Source: Undaria pinnatifida
Lineage: Eukaryota > Sar > Phaeophyceae > Laminariales > Alariaceae
Direction: 5' to 3'
NCBI GenBank assembly: GCA_012845835.1
Contig: JABAKD010000011.1
Span: 10,106,381-10,170,380 of the forward strand
Length of the DNA stretch: 64,000 nucleotides
Position numbers and translations under genes: made by a program. Positions 1 to 12,432 of the stretch are shown here, one piece after another. The notes under the pieces are model-generated. The model had not been told where the DNA came from, did no database searches, and worked only from the letters and a program-made list of their open reading frames with translations. Within the stretch, counting starts at the first letter, position 1. Each line of letters starts with the position of its first letter.

Positions 1-942
1 CCCCCAGCTTTGCGAGGACCACGGCGATATCGTTTTTTTGGGGTGGTAAATAAGTCCACATTGTGAATGAATAGCCTCAGAAAAAATCGGCGGACGCGAT
101 ACCGTAGCGTGCGCCACGTCTCCCGGCTTTATCTACTACGGCAAAGCACAGGACGGTGAAGGAAACCCAGCTTTAGATCTGCACCCGCTGTGTTGGGCTG
201 TGGGGACACAACTACCCGGAAAGAGCGAGGAATGACAAGTGTTTCGCAGTTCCTAAATTTTGCGAGGCTTTTGTCGCGGATATTTTGAGAAGCTGTCCGT
301 CCGACTGTATATAGACCGGCACTTCTCAATCGGCGTTGTAGCCCGGAAGACCTTCACCACAACGTAGTCCGCGTATTGTCCGGCTGTGAGCGTTCGAAAA
401 AATCCACACATACGACGGATGACAATCCAGTCCATCTCCAGGATCAAGGCTAGAGTAGAGGTCGTTTTGGGGGCCTATTTTTGCGGTGCCCCCGAGTCAC
501 TCGCACGAGTAAGCCCCCTGCTCCTTTTTGTGTTTAAGCTTTTTGGTGCTGTTTTAAATTTGTGATACAGGCTGGTTTACGTTGAAAATCCCAAACTTTT
601 TCCCCGGCGAATGTCCACACCGTTTATACGATTCAGACCGTAATATTTTGCATACGTCTTCTATCATATGTGCCCTTCCGAAGACCTCTCAAACTGTTGT
701 TTTTTCGGCTGATTTTTCGTCAGATCAGATTTTTCGGAAAATGTGGACGACCTTAGCCCAAGTATTTTCGGCGAAAAAAAAGAAGAAAAAAACGGAGGGC
801 GACCTCGGGATGGGCATGTGGAACACGTGCGCGAATTTTCAGCGTCTATCTTTCAACAACAGCGTGGACATTTGTGCGTAAAAATGAGTAAGATCCGTTA
901 TTTCCTTCAAATAACTAGGTGAACTTGCCTTTAGACATGCCT

Positions 943-1046
943 TGGAGTACGTCCAACGGGATCGTGCAAAATGCGGCGTAACTTTTTTATTCGCTGGAGT
1001 ACGTCCAACGGGATCGTGCAAAATGCGGCGTAACTTTTTTATTCGC
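943..1046. repeat. 52-bp tandem duplication
   Basis: Two copies, 943-994 and 995-1046, run from TGGAGTACGTCC to TTTTTATTCGC and appear identical by eye. It is followed by a C run. Confidence 0.85.
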
Positions 1047-3376
1047 CCCCCCCGCTTGGAAAAAGCCTGTGAATATTATTGAAAAAGTTGAAGGACCGTC
1101 ATTGGTCGAGATACGAGTTTCGCTCCTAGAGGCAGCCCGAGGCGATCTAAAAAGAAATGGCCATGTCAGCCTCTTCGACTAGTCACGGGGGGTCAGTATA
1201 TGACACCAAACATGTTCACTATTTTGTTAGACTAGATATTGCGGGCGGTCCATTTGTGTGTGGGAGAGGATTTGTTGTTTTTTCTAACTTGAATCAGCCT
1301 GTACAAATCCGCAATGGAATGGTAGGCTACGCTGCTCCTTAGCAATCGCCTGAAAGCCTTCTGTCTGTGAAGTGCAAAGTCACTCGTGTGACCGGTCAAA
1401 ACCCATTTTTATAATAGCGGAAATATGACCCGTGCCACGATAGAGGTAGCACTTTTCGTCTGAAATGTTTTCTGAATGAGAGAACTCCTTAACCCAAAAT
1501 CGTCGGAAACGGGTCATTTTTTAGCACGATTATCGTCTTGTATACAGGCAATGGGATTTTTCATCTGTGAGTAGCATTCTTTTATTTTTCTCCTGAAATC
1601 AGTTTTTGGGAGACGTCTTAAGCTCCCAAATTTCAGGAACACCTCAGAAAAGAAGTGCTGCACCTCTATCGTAGCACGCGTTCTCTACCTTGGACCTCTA
1701 CCGTGTAGCCTTGGTCCTACTGTAGATCATCTATCCTATCTCTGTCGTTATGAGGGTCGGTCTACGGTAGCCCCAACTTTTCTTCAACGAAATCGCCGGT
1801 TTCGACAGCTGCCCCCGGCCGTGTCTCCTGAAATGCGGTGTCCCTTGCCACCCAGACATCATCGTCCGAGAGTCCCTTGCAAACAATAAAACAAGTGAAG
1901 ATATTTTGTTCATACCATCCTTCCTCGTGTCGAGCAGCCATTTAACGTTCGCTATAGAAATCGCGAGTTTCTCGGGGGGGGCACTATCGTAAAATTAGTC
2001 ATGACATGTCATGCAGGGTCTGTGCAGTGCAGATCCAACAGGAATCATACGTTAGACCACTCAAATCAGCCAAACAAAGCAACGTGATCCATAAACCACG
2101 CGGACCATTTTTGCGCACCTTTTATTATCATTGATGATCGATAGTCCGTAATAGACTCAGTAACATTTAACCCCTATAGCGCCTTTTTTTGTCCCCAAGA
2201 ACGGGTTTCTAGTTGTAGAGGCGTGAAGTCAGGCATAACGTATATGCGCACCTTTTATTATCATCGGAGTACGTAGCTTAGAGCTATTGAGATCTACTGA
2301 AAGTCTCCAAAAGGGCAGATGGTTCTTTGTTTTATTTGGTGACGCATCCCGAGCGCAACCGGTGCAACTCCTTCCTTGCTTTGATTCGACGTAGAAAACG
2401 AATCTTCAACCGAAAACAGCATACGTACCAGGTATGCATTTCGCTCGCATTGCTTTTCCAAACCAACCGAAAACAATTACACAACTTCACACAACAGGCT
2501 CATGACTAGGTGCTATGGATGAAGGTCAACTTGATATACACGCAGCAGCCATTCGTCCCGAGCCAGGCCGAGATCGAACCATTGTATTTCGTTGCAGCAG
2601 TAGTGTAGTAGTGGCATTAATTATATAGATTAAACTCAAGTTAGCTGCACTCACGCTTGGGGGACAAACTACTTGGTTCGGGAATTGAATGGCCGTCGCA
2701 GTAACATACCAGGTATCACGTTGTCAGATTATAACTTCATTCACTCGTCCTGTAGACTAAATGGCAGCACACCGTACCATCCAAAATAGTAAATGCTAAA
2801 AAGTCAAAGCCCTTTAGTATCTATTCCAACCTCTTTTGTTCACTTTTCAAACCCGTACAGCGTGATGCAGGCCAGGGGCGCCATTCCTCCTCCTGCGCGC
2901 CCAGCATCCTCAAACCCCCCAAGGCTCCAGAAAATAGTAACGAAAAAAAGAGATGCCGAACATAAAAAACGCTCGCACGTCATCCTGTTTGTGTCGACAT
3001 TATTTTTCGACCATAAGAGGCACAGCCAGAGGCACGCGCAAATTAAAAGTCATATTCCCCATGTAAACGAAAAATATACCATACAGAAAGACCAGGCACG
3101 TATGATATAGTATGATTTCTGCGCGCCACAAGCGAAGACCCACAAAACTCGAAACCACATACCCCGGTATATCCCCGTCGCCGGCTCACTCAAAATAAGA
3201 GCTATTGCCGACACTACCACCGCCGTACAACATTTCGTCGTTGCAGAGATACGACCATACGTCTCGTTTGTAGCGTGGCAGTCGCCGTGACTCCTCCACG
3301 CGCCCGACCCCAAATTGCCACCCGCCCCCAGCCCCCCGCCCGCTCCCGCTTGGTCACTCTATGGCGCCATATGAGT

Positions 3377-3545
3377 AGTGCCGGTTGCCCGCTCTGCTGC
3401 TTGTAAAAGTCGCTTGGCACACATGGGAACAGCTTCTAATAGTAGTGTCAGTATGCGGAGTAGTGCTGGTAGCTCCTGTAGTGCTGGTATTTCCGGGCGG
3501 GTACATATCGGCGCCATAGAGGCATCACTACGGTACCGCCGAAAC
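3377..3545 (+). repeat. Dispersed repeat, GCTTGGCAC family
   Basis: A segment with GCTTGGCAC, then GGGAACA, AGTAGTG and GTGCCGG-type blocks in the same order recurs at about 14659-14790 and 56800-56940. Shorter pieces are near 310-345 and 4500-4560. The copies are diverged. No terminal repeats or coding capacity were seen, so the class is unknown. Confidence 0.5.
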
Positions 3546-4304
3546 GAGCCAATCGCACCGTCGTCTATCCCCCCACACGCACATCCTCACGACGCCTTTG
3601 ACCGGCATCTTTTACCCTTCCCCCTCCTCACACCTCTGCAGCTCTCCAATAAATCGAAACCGAAATTGTTCAAGACCAAATCAGTCGGAGCCGACTTGGT
3701 GCAACCGAACCGGTCGAAAGAATACCAAATAGATCCATCTTTCCGTTTCGGTTCGGTTTGTGCACGGAGAAAAGGGCAGTCGAACCAGTTACCGACAGGG
3801 CACAGCAGCGCACCACGCTTGACCCCCCCCCCCCCCCCCCTGCCCCCACCCCTCTCTGGCCCCCGCCAAAACCTTGGCGTAGCAACTTTCGAGCGGCGAA
3901 CTCTTGCCTTACCGCCCGTCCACAAAATAATAAACATCATCCAGGGGAACCCCCACCTTTATGTGCGCCCGACTGGCACCCGCACTTGGCCGTCCTTCCG
4001 CCCCACCGTACGCAAGCCCTCTAGCGCTGCACTACACATGTAGACACACTACTTGGAACTAGACCATAGTACACTGTCAATAGGATCACTATGGCAGTAC
4101 GGGTAAAAGGGTCACGGTCTGTACACTGCACAAACGCAGCAACTAAAAAGCTGCGACGTATAGTGTCAATCGGTCTGCACACTCATTCATCCTTGCGATG
4201 AGCGAGGAGGGGCGGGGGGGGAGGGGGGCGTGCAGACCCGCACACAAGGGCTAAAAATCGGTCTCAAAAACTTGAAACCGCGAGCAAAGCTGCTGCCGGA
4301 CACC

Positions 4305-7300
4305 TCACGTACTGAGGTCCGAGAAGTACCAAACCTCCACCTGGAGGCACCTGCATAATTTCGTTTATCCGAGGGGTGGAGGGGTAGGGTAGGGTGCGGG
4401 GCGCGCACGAGGGAGCAAACCGCGGTGCTTACGACTTGGCCCAGCCTTAACAAAATGGTTGAGGGTCCACACTACCGTAGTGGTCCCTCTATAAGGCTGG
4501 TATGTGCACTGTAGAGGGAAATACCGGCACTAGTCAATCGGCGCTATAGCGGAACCTCTACTCTATGCCAGGTATAACTACCCATAACTCATTACTCATT
4601 AAATCTTTTTTTACGACAAAACTTTTAGGCCGTCGGGATTGGGGTTACATAGGATTAGAAGCCAAGTCTACTCCAACCATTTTGTCGAAGAAGCTGGGCC
4701 AAGATCTGGTATATACAGACCTCTGAGGGAGGAGTGCAATATTGCTCGAAAAAAAAAAACGAGGAACACACCGATAGTACGTCACATCGATCGTGTCCCT
4801 CTTTCGCAAAAAAATAATTAACTAGGACCAACCTCCCTATACTTAATACGTTGCCCATAGCCTAAAGCCCCAAGCCCATAGCAGATTCCAGATTTCAATT
4901 TCAAAATCTTGATCTTCATCACGTCCCTATCATCGGTTCCAGCTGGATGCAACAACGCCCTCCCAACAACTAAATCACAACACACTAACACGAAAGTATG
5001 AATCTCGGGGCGGGGGGGGGGGGGGGGGGGCACGCAAGGTTAGACGTACGTAGCTAGCTTGGGGAAGCGTGCGAGAACAACTGTAGCGTATATTGTCCTC
5101 TCTTGGTAGGGGAAGCGCTCCACACCTACGACGGATCACGACCTACACCATCTTCATCACATCCCCTAACTATCTTGGTATACATATCCAACCCAGTAAA
5201 GCTGTACTCGATCGTGCAGGTAATAAAAAACCCACCCGGCAACATGAGCTAGGCCATACAGACCCTCCCTGAAATATCACACCATCGAGAGGCGATCGGT
5301 GATCTGGTGGGCGTGTGAAACGGTTCCACCCCTCGCAGCACAGCCGCAGAGCATCGAAGTGGGTAGACGACGCTCAAGGTAGGTTGACAGCGCCACAATA
5401 GCGTGTTTGCCACTTCCAAACTCGGTTGGGTTGGAAAACATACAAGAAAAGTGTTGAAACCCACGAACTTTATTACCCAAGGTCAACCAACCCACCAAAA
5501 AAATATGTTACACCTTAAAAAAAGTAGCAAAACATATTTCTTGTTCGTGGGTTGGGTTGGCCTTGAATTATGACGTTCGACGGTTTCAGTGCCAATATGA
5601 CATGTTTCCTACCCAAGTCCTACCCAACCAAGGTTGGCACATCGCGAATACCCTCCAATACACTACCGCCAACCGTCCACCATCAGGGAAACAAAACCAT
5701 TCAATAAATCTCGTGAAAATCCTGACCGCTACCTTGTTCTTGTGGACCATCGTCACTAGCAGCAGCAGCAGCAGTAGCGGCACTGTGGCATGACATATAA
5801 CACCAATAACAAAAGCATTACATAAATGGCAATTAGAGCAACAACAAAAAAAAGAGTGCCTCGGAGCACCCCCCCCCCCCATCTCGCCGTCCCGTCCCAG
5901 AAACGTCCAAATCTCCTGCGGCGCCTCGGCACTACTCCCCCAAACCCGTTCCGAAAATCCGAAAATCCAACACACAAGAACCGTACAAAATACCCAAAAC
6001 AACCAACGCCTGCAACAACCGACACACCCGAAGCACGCGTTTCACGCCAGACACCCAAAACACCCCAAACACCGTAACACTCCAAAGCCCAACATTCAAA
6101 ATTCAACAAGCAACCACACACAAACATACAAGATCCACGCGGTGCGGTGCGGTTTGCGCGCATCATACCTGAAGAACTCGTTCGAGGATAAGCGAGGGCT
6201 GCCGAAGGTGTCGCTAGGATTGCTTTCCCCCGCGTCCAGCTCGTCGTCTATCTGGAACGCGAAGCCTCCGCCGCCGCCGCCCATGGCCAGCCACGACCCG
6301 CTGGAGATGCAGAAGTAATCGTTCACGCCCGTCCAGCGGTGGGCCTTGAAGGTGGGGTGGAAGGAGAACACGAACGACTCCCCCGTGCCGTAGTAGTCTT
6401 GACTCTCCTGCGAGAGAAAAAACAAGAGAGCAAGCAACGAAGGACGCAGTTAAGTATAATACTACTGGACGGAAATGTAAGGGCCGTTGTAGATATTAAT
6501 ATGAGCACAAAACGATCGTAATGTTTCCGTTCATAATGGTATGAAGGAAGTACGTGTACCGGGAGAGCGAAATCGCCGAAGCTGAGGGGGACGAGAGTGT
6601 CGTAGCGGGGGGAGTGGGTTGAGGGTTAGCGCGAGGGGGGGGGGGGGGAGCGAGAGTAGGGGCGAGGATCGGGGTGGAGGGGTGGGGTGAGGGTGGAAGT
6701 GGAGATGGGGATCGGGGTGGGGATGGGGGGAGTGGAGGGGGGGGGGGGGGGTTGGCAAGAGTTGGGAAGTATTGGCGTTGGTAATTGATTGTCGGCGTTC
6801 CTGATACGTCGACGGGATAATGTCGGATGTCGTTTCTGAGACGTCATAGGCCAACGCCGGACGGGGGTCAATACTCGTCACCAAGGAAACATATGTACAC
6901 AACAAGAAGCCTGTTTACGACTTGGCCCAGCTGCAACAAAGCGGTTGAAATGTACTTGATTATAAACACGTACACTAGCCCTAATGCCGACTGCATGGGA
7001 AGTTTGTCGACGCAAGGAAAAATAAACAAGGAAAACCACGGAAAGTGGCTAAAAACGAACAGACACTGCATTATGGTTACATAATGAACTGGTGGAGACA
7101 ACACAAGGCGCAGGCGGCCTCCCCCGCCCTCCCCGCCCTGCCGGGTCCCGCACAAGTTTCGCCCATGGCAGGAAAAGCCGCCGCAAAACTCCCTTCACAA
7201 TTCAGCCACTTCACCACTACAGTCAACGAAACCCTGGAACCGCAAAAAACATCGCACACTAATCCCAACTACCGGTAGTCCGTCCCCAAAACAGAGATTG

Positions 7301-10300
7301 CATTTGAAAAAGGGTGGGAACCCTATTGGAACTGAATTGCAGCAACAAGTGCGATTTAATTGACGACTTGTACGCATTTACCCCTTGTCTCCGTTCACTG
7401 AAGGAGGGGGGGGGGAGGGGGGGGTGTACTCAGTTTGGGCATGGCCGTAGTCGCATGCCCATAGACCCTCGCCTCCCTACTATGCCGGGACGGAGCACTT
7501 CAGGTTTTCACCAACCAGGCAGAAAAAAAGGGTGGGGGGGCGATACGACTAAAAACGATGATTACAGCATCAACCCCTTCGATGAAGTAACGCGGCATGC
7601 TGGATCGCTTCATGACAGACTTAGTGTCCAAGCCACGGTGCAAGGACATGTACGACAACACCCGCACCGTTGCGCGCTCTTCCAGGACTGGACGGTTGGC
7701 TAAGACCACATTTCCTTGGATGGTTTCGTGAAAGCATCTTAGATGTATGGGCCCTGGCAGGGTTAATGTTGAGAGCGCGCAGCAGTGAAAGCGACAGGGC
7801 AGCATGCTTTGGCGCGCGTGCCGTGCAACTACCTTGTATCGTAAAAGCCCGGGGGCACTAAATCCTTTCACCCAGTGTCAGCTCGATTTTCTTCGTTGGT
7901 CGATGCTGAAATCGTATTTTTTCGTCCGGTTGGCCTTTCTCCTCCCAGTCCCAAGAGAGTTAAAGCTACACACCCGTTAGGAGTTGCATCCATCAGTCAT
8001 CGCCGCCTTCACCGAACAAACGTAGAGTAACGCACACAAAAAGAGAACGACAGCAACACCACCACGCATTCGAACCGGGGGGGACTAGCGCTTAACACTC
8101 AACAGCAGCACCGGCGGATTCTCCCTCGCCCCCTCGTCCCGCGACACACGCGTACGCGCCTTGAGCCACAAGCGCGAGGTGTGCCTTCGCGCCGCACAAT
8201 AACGAAAAAACTATACGAACAATGATTCATTGTATGGCTTTGATGTCCGCAACACCTCAAGCTGAATACACAGTTCCTATACTCTGCTAGAAAATGTGAG
8301 TACCGTTCGTTTGAGTACGAATACAAAACGCGGTTCTTACGTTTCAGGATGAAGCGGTATACATTAACATGGCTGCACGAATATGGGTTTCATATACCAC
8401 TCTCTCCGGAAACGCAAGGGTCGTTTCCTATCCATACAAAACAAGTTTAATGGCGTTTACGTTTCCCGATAGAGTGGCACACAATAGTATTTTATAACTA
8501 ACTTTAAAGGACGTCAGCCGTGAGTTCGACGAATTTCAGGTCAATACTCATCTTTGCAAGCTGCGTTGTTGGTACTCGTAATATACTATATGGGTGAGTT
8601 TTTATTGGGAGGTGTCCTATTTTTTGTCCACTATAATGGTAAGTGTTGGTATTTATACTTTAGGTGGGGAATTTTGAGCTAGGTAAAACATCACATCTAT
8701 TTTATATATTTATTACTGTAGTTTCCACTATACTGCTCTATCATATGTATGGTAGGCGTAGTTGTACGAAGTAGTATAAGTGTGTGAGTATGTAGTATTA
8801 TTGTGCTACCTTCATGGAGCCGGCGACGAAACCACCAAAGACGTACCCCCAGCTGTCCTCCACCACGATGAGGCACCTGAAATAGGATGTGTAAATAGGG
8901 GGGGAGACAGACACGCAGAGGCAAAGGCAACATACAGTGACATAGAGCGACATAAACAGCGAACGAGAGAAAGAGACAGCGAGGAACAGACACAGATAAG
9001 AGACAGCAAGAGGCCGGAAGAGAGACAATGTGAGAGACAGATCAATCTCCAACAACCCATCATCAATGTCCAACCACCACTCATCAATCATCGATCACCA
9101 GTCACAAACTACCAACCGTCAATGCCACCCAACAGCCAAGCACCAACCAACCGCCAATCATCAATCACCACGCACCAATCATCAACCATCGATCGTACAC
9201 CACAAACCAATCACCAACCGCGAATGACAAACGATCAACCTCAACATACGGTGGGTACCCCGATTTAAGAGCCCCCACGATAAGAGCATTCGGGACTAAA
9301 CAGAGGTCAAATCGGCATGTCCCGCCATATACTAAAAGCCCCATATTCCCCACTCTAAACAAAAATGCACAGTGAAGAGTGCCTGTTACGGCTTGTCACG
9401 GGGGCTCTTAAATCGGGGTGCCAGCTGTACTAGCATTTGCACGAACACCTACTGAGTGTTCCATTTTCAATTTGCGACTAACCCCGACATCAACCTCCAC
9501 CACAACGTCGGCCTCAACCACACGTCAGCCTCAACCGCCAACCACCGGCCAAATGACCAGCCAACAATCATCTCAGACTCACGGTCCCCTTCCCCTGCAG
9601 TTCCTGAGCAGGGTCCACAAGCTGGCACCGTCCCGGGCGATACTATAGGCCAGCCTCCACGTCTTCATGGCCTGCCCAAGAGGGACCGCCTCGGCAAGAC
9701 GTCGAAGTCGCGCTGCCGTAAGAATCTGGACAACGAGATAGACCCAAAACCGCCCCCACCCCCACAGAGGGCAAAACAGGAAGGCGTTAAGATAAGCAAA
9801 ACATTTTAACGTAAATAAGATGTGGAATAATCGTGATGAGCGCCCAAATGTTGGAGGTGTCTCTACGAGGGGTAGGAACTGTGCTTCGTCTCGAAAGAGA
9901 TGCGTGGTCCATGGTCAAATAACACAAGGCAAACAACTCATGAGTACGAACCCCCCGCCCCCCCCCGCCCCCGACACAAACACGCAAAACAAGGCCAGGC
10001 ATGGTAAAAGGATGTTTGCGATTCCCAACCTCTGTTGAGTTGGAAAACATGTAAAAATATTGTTGAAAGCGACGAACACAATAACTCAAGGCCAACCAAC
10101 CCGCGAAAAAAAAGGTCAACAAACAAAAAATATAACAAAAAAACGCATTCCTTTTTTTTTTCGATGACGTTTCGTGGGTTGGGTTGGCCTTGAATTGCAA
10201 CGTTCTACGGTGTCAATACTATTACCATGTGTTGTCCTACCTAGTTCCTACCCAACCAACGTTGGTGCGTCGCAAACAGCCTAGTAATCACGACCGAATA

Positions 10301-11847
10301 TGGCTAGCAACATCAGTGGAATATGCAAGTTTTTTGTGTACACGAGGGTTCTGAATACTATGGTCGGTACGTCGCAAACACCCTAGTAACCAGGACCGAA
10401 AGTGATCAGAAGAATCAGTGGAATATATAGGTTTTCGTGTCCACGTGGGTTCTGGTTACGACGATTCTCGACAATATCATGAAAAATTAACTGGACCGCA
10501 CGACAAGTGTGTAGCAGGTGACACCTCCACTGCTGCACCACGCTCAAATTTTGACGCTCATTTAAATCGCACTCGTCGTTTTTTCGTCTGTACATAGGTC
10601 CCACAGAGGTTATTGTCGATTATGGAGTGTTTTGCCATGTACCAACTTTGGTTGGGCAGGACTTGGGTAGGAAAACAAATAACAGTAGTTTCGAAACCGT
10701 CGATGTCCAAGGCCAACCCAAACCCAAGAAAACTCAAGCGAAAAATTGGTTTGAGAACTAACGTTTTCCTACCAGGTACCATTTTTTGTATTCTCGAACG
10801 TGTTGAAGTTAGGTCGTGGGTTTGTTGGCCTTGGGTTAATATCTTGTTCGTCGGTTTCAATTCGCACTATTCTAACATGTTTTCCAACCCATTAGAGGTT
10901 GGAAACCGCAAACACCCCATTTACTACTGAATGAAAAAGTTCGATGACTACATCGGAGTAGTTTGACTCCAACATGTGGGTGCAGCGCACATGACAAGGG
11001 GTTGAAGCCCTTGGGAGCGCTCGAAAATTGCCAGTCTACTGCCGCCTCTAACCGGAGGAGGCCAGGGTGCAAGTAGACCAAGATTACGGCATTTTGGTTT
11101 TTTATTCACACACTTTTACTTTCCAGCTTATGGACAAGCCGTGGTCACAGGTGTCGTCCCTTCTCCCCCCTCGGTTCTTGCCTTCAAATTTTATCGCGCA
11201 TAGGGGTCAGCAATCCCACTGCTCGTCGATTTTTCATCGAGTGTTGCTAACTCACGCTCTCGCGCTTTCCGCAAGTCAATTTGTGCACAAGAAAAAGTCC
11301 CAACGAATTTATACGAGTATGCACTCGGCGGGATTCGAACTCACGAAACTGACCTATACCAGGCTCGAGGAGAACCTGATACGCCACCGGGGCGACCGGT
11401 ATACGGTATACCAGGCATAGTGTATACAGCAGATACATACTCCCGTTTTCTCTTCCACATGTGCGCGACTTGTGCGGGCGGCTCTGTACCTCGCTCTACA
11501 ATGGACTTAAAAAAACATATCCTGTCGGCGAAGCGTCACGACCGAATTCAATAATGCGTACCCCGGAGCAAAAACGCACATGATAATGTAAAATAGCTAC
11601 ATACGCGCGTGAGTGGCTGAGTCGCTTGAAAGTAAAAATATCCTTCAAAGTGACCCTCCCGCCGTACAGTAAAGCCTTTATCGTCGCGGACGGGGCAGGA
11701 GTTCGTCACCTTAGAAGGCTGGTCCAGCCGTGCTTCTCGCCCCTCGTCTGCGATCTGCGGAGCTTCTACCTCGATGCCGCCCACGCCGGGCGGTCGCATG
11801 TCCACGAGCTCAGTTTCATCTGCCGCCTTCTTCTTGCGTGTCCGCAA
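4305..11847 (-). CDS. TLDc-domain protein (five exons; 5' end unclear)
   Basis: Exons on the minus strand are 11847-11710, 9725-9583, 8876-8810, 6407-6169 and 4350-4305, the last ending in TGA. All have AG acceptors and GT donors, and phases match throughout, giving 210 residues. The exons contain the TLDc domain in order: WRLAYSIARDGASLWTLL near residues 68-85, CLIVVEDSWGYVFGGF in the third exon, GTGESFVFSF and MGGGGGGFAFQIDDEL in the fourth, and the terminal CLQVEVWYF. TLDc proteins (OXR1, NCOA7, TLDC2) bind the V-ATPase and are linked to oxidative-stress resistance. The first exon begins in phase 0 with LRTRKKK and has no upstream ATG, so it is either the 3' half of the symporter gene just upstream or lacks an unrecognised start exon. 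An internal Met (residue 17) is a weaker start. Introns carry a SINE and several MITE-like repeats. The domain call is firm; the gene boundary is not. Confidence 0.85.
5405..5655. repeat. Fold-back (MITE-like) repeat, copy 1
   Basis: The left arm carries GGTTGGGTTGGAAAACAT and AGGTCAACCAACCCAC. The right arm carries their inverted counterparts GTGGGTTGGGTTGGCC and CTACCCAAGTCCTACCCAACC, around an AT-rich centre. It lies in the last intron of the TLDc gene. Two relatives lie near 10013 and 10618. Confidence 0.65.
6408..8809 (-). other. TLDc intron 3
   Basis: This intron lies between a GTAGC donor at 8809 and a CAG acceptor ending at 6408. It holds G-rich runs near 6590-6750 and 7405-7430, and the dispersed repeat at 8505-8692. 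The frames in it are not conserved-looking and no alternative exon was recognised. Confidence 0.6.
8505..8692 (+). repeat. Dispersed repeat with CGTCAGCCGTGAG end, copy 1
   Basis: About 190 bp beginning AAAGGACGTCAGCCGTGAG and ending AGCTAGGTAAAAC match the reverse complement of 53686-53873 nearly end to end. The first 90 bp also match 25850-25935. The left end carries the shared motif with ACTCATCTTTGCAAGCTG discussed under findings. No coding capacity was seen. It may be a MITE. Confidence 0.75.
10013..10275. repeat. Fold-back (MITE-like) repeat, copy 2
   Basis: It has the same inverted-arm design as 5405-5655: GGAAAACATGT and AAGGCCAACCAACCC on the left, GGGTTGGGTTGGCCTTGAAT and CCTACCCAACCAACG on the right. 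It lies in the first TLDc intron. Confidence 0.65.
10618..10925. repeat. Fold-back (MITE-like) repeat, copy 3
   Basis: This is a diverged member of the same family. TTGGTTGGGCAGGACTTGGG on the left is mirrored by ACATGTTTTCCAACCC on the right, with AAGGCCAACCC and GTTGGCCTTGGG nearer the centre. It also lies in the first TLDc intron. Confidence 0.6.
11095..11398 (-). mobile_element. SINE family A, copy 1
   Basis: Read on the minus strand the element starts GGTCGCCCCGGTGGCG at 11398. It has an A-box-like TGGCGTATCAGG and a B box GAGTTCGAATCCC, then a core with AAAGCGCGAGAGCGTGAG and CCCTATGCGCGATAAAA, and ends near CCTGTGACCACGGCTTGTCC and an A-rich tail. Copies occur at 28947 (+), 33292 (-) and 45946 (+). 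A tRNA-like head with a non-tRNA body and A-rich tail is the definition of a tRNA-derived SINE. No product is encoded. Confidence 0.85.
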
Positions 11848-12432
11848 CTGCACATACAACACACAATATAGCCAAGACACCCCACCACGTACAACAGACA
11901 CGTCACGCACCATACCATGAAGATACCGACCAAACGCCATGCATAGTACCAGGGTACCGTGTGACAATCTGGACGGAAACGCAAGGAGCGTTCGCTATTC
12001 ACATGACAATAACCTCAGCAGTACCCCATTTCCCTTCAGAGCGCCACGCAGCAATCCGGTACTCCAATTACCGTGTCCTAATAACATCGTGACGTCGTGT
12101 ACATAACATATACATACTTCGAAGTACATGCCGTAAAACACCCCACGCGGGAAATTTCGGCGCCGATATTCTCCACATGAAGAGAGGCAAACAGAACGAA
12201 AATGGCGGCTTTGGTAAGGTCTCGTCTCTCCCCATGGCCGATAAAATCTTCCTTGAAAAACCGTCTGGGGTGTGCGCTATATTGGGTGCATTCCTCTTGT
12301 ATAGTTCTCTTTGTCTCAGGCCTGGCCGCTTCACCGTCCAACCATCTAACCTTTTCATGATACAATAAAACGAAAAAAAACACTTAGCGCGCAAGCAATC
12401 ATCAGTTCGTATCATATTATAGTGTAATAATT

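Larger units (their letters stand above)
1..4304. other. No gene recognised; repeat-bearing intergenic DNA
   Basis: Both strands were read and no frame shows recognisable protein similarity or a convincing exon chain. The stretch holds a 52-bp tandem duplication near 943-1046, a poly-C run near 3822-3841, and one copy of a dispersed repeat near 3377-3545. The last exon of the minus-strand TLDc gene begins at its right edge. The frames of 60-220 codons here are proline- or arginine-rich and overlap on opposite strands, as expected of chance frames in GC-rich DNA. Confidence 0.6.

Noticed and set aside
5240-5275. Candidate last TLDc exon encoding EGLYGLAHV
   Set aside because: It has an AG acceptor in phase, but the sequence is a dispersed repeat (also at 43975), and the exon at 4350-4305 encodes the expected VEVW end.
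11341-11398. tRNA gene suggested by GAGTTCGAATCCC
   Set aside because: The same head occurs with the same body in four places with A-rich tails, so it is a SINE, not a tRNA gene.
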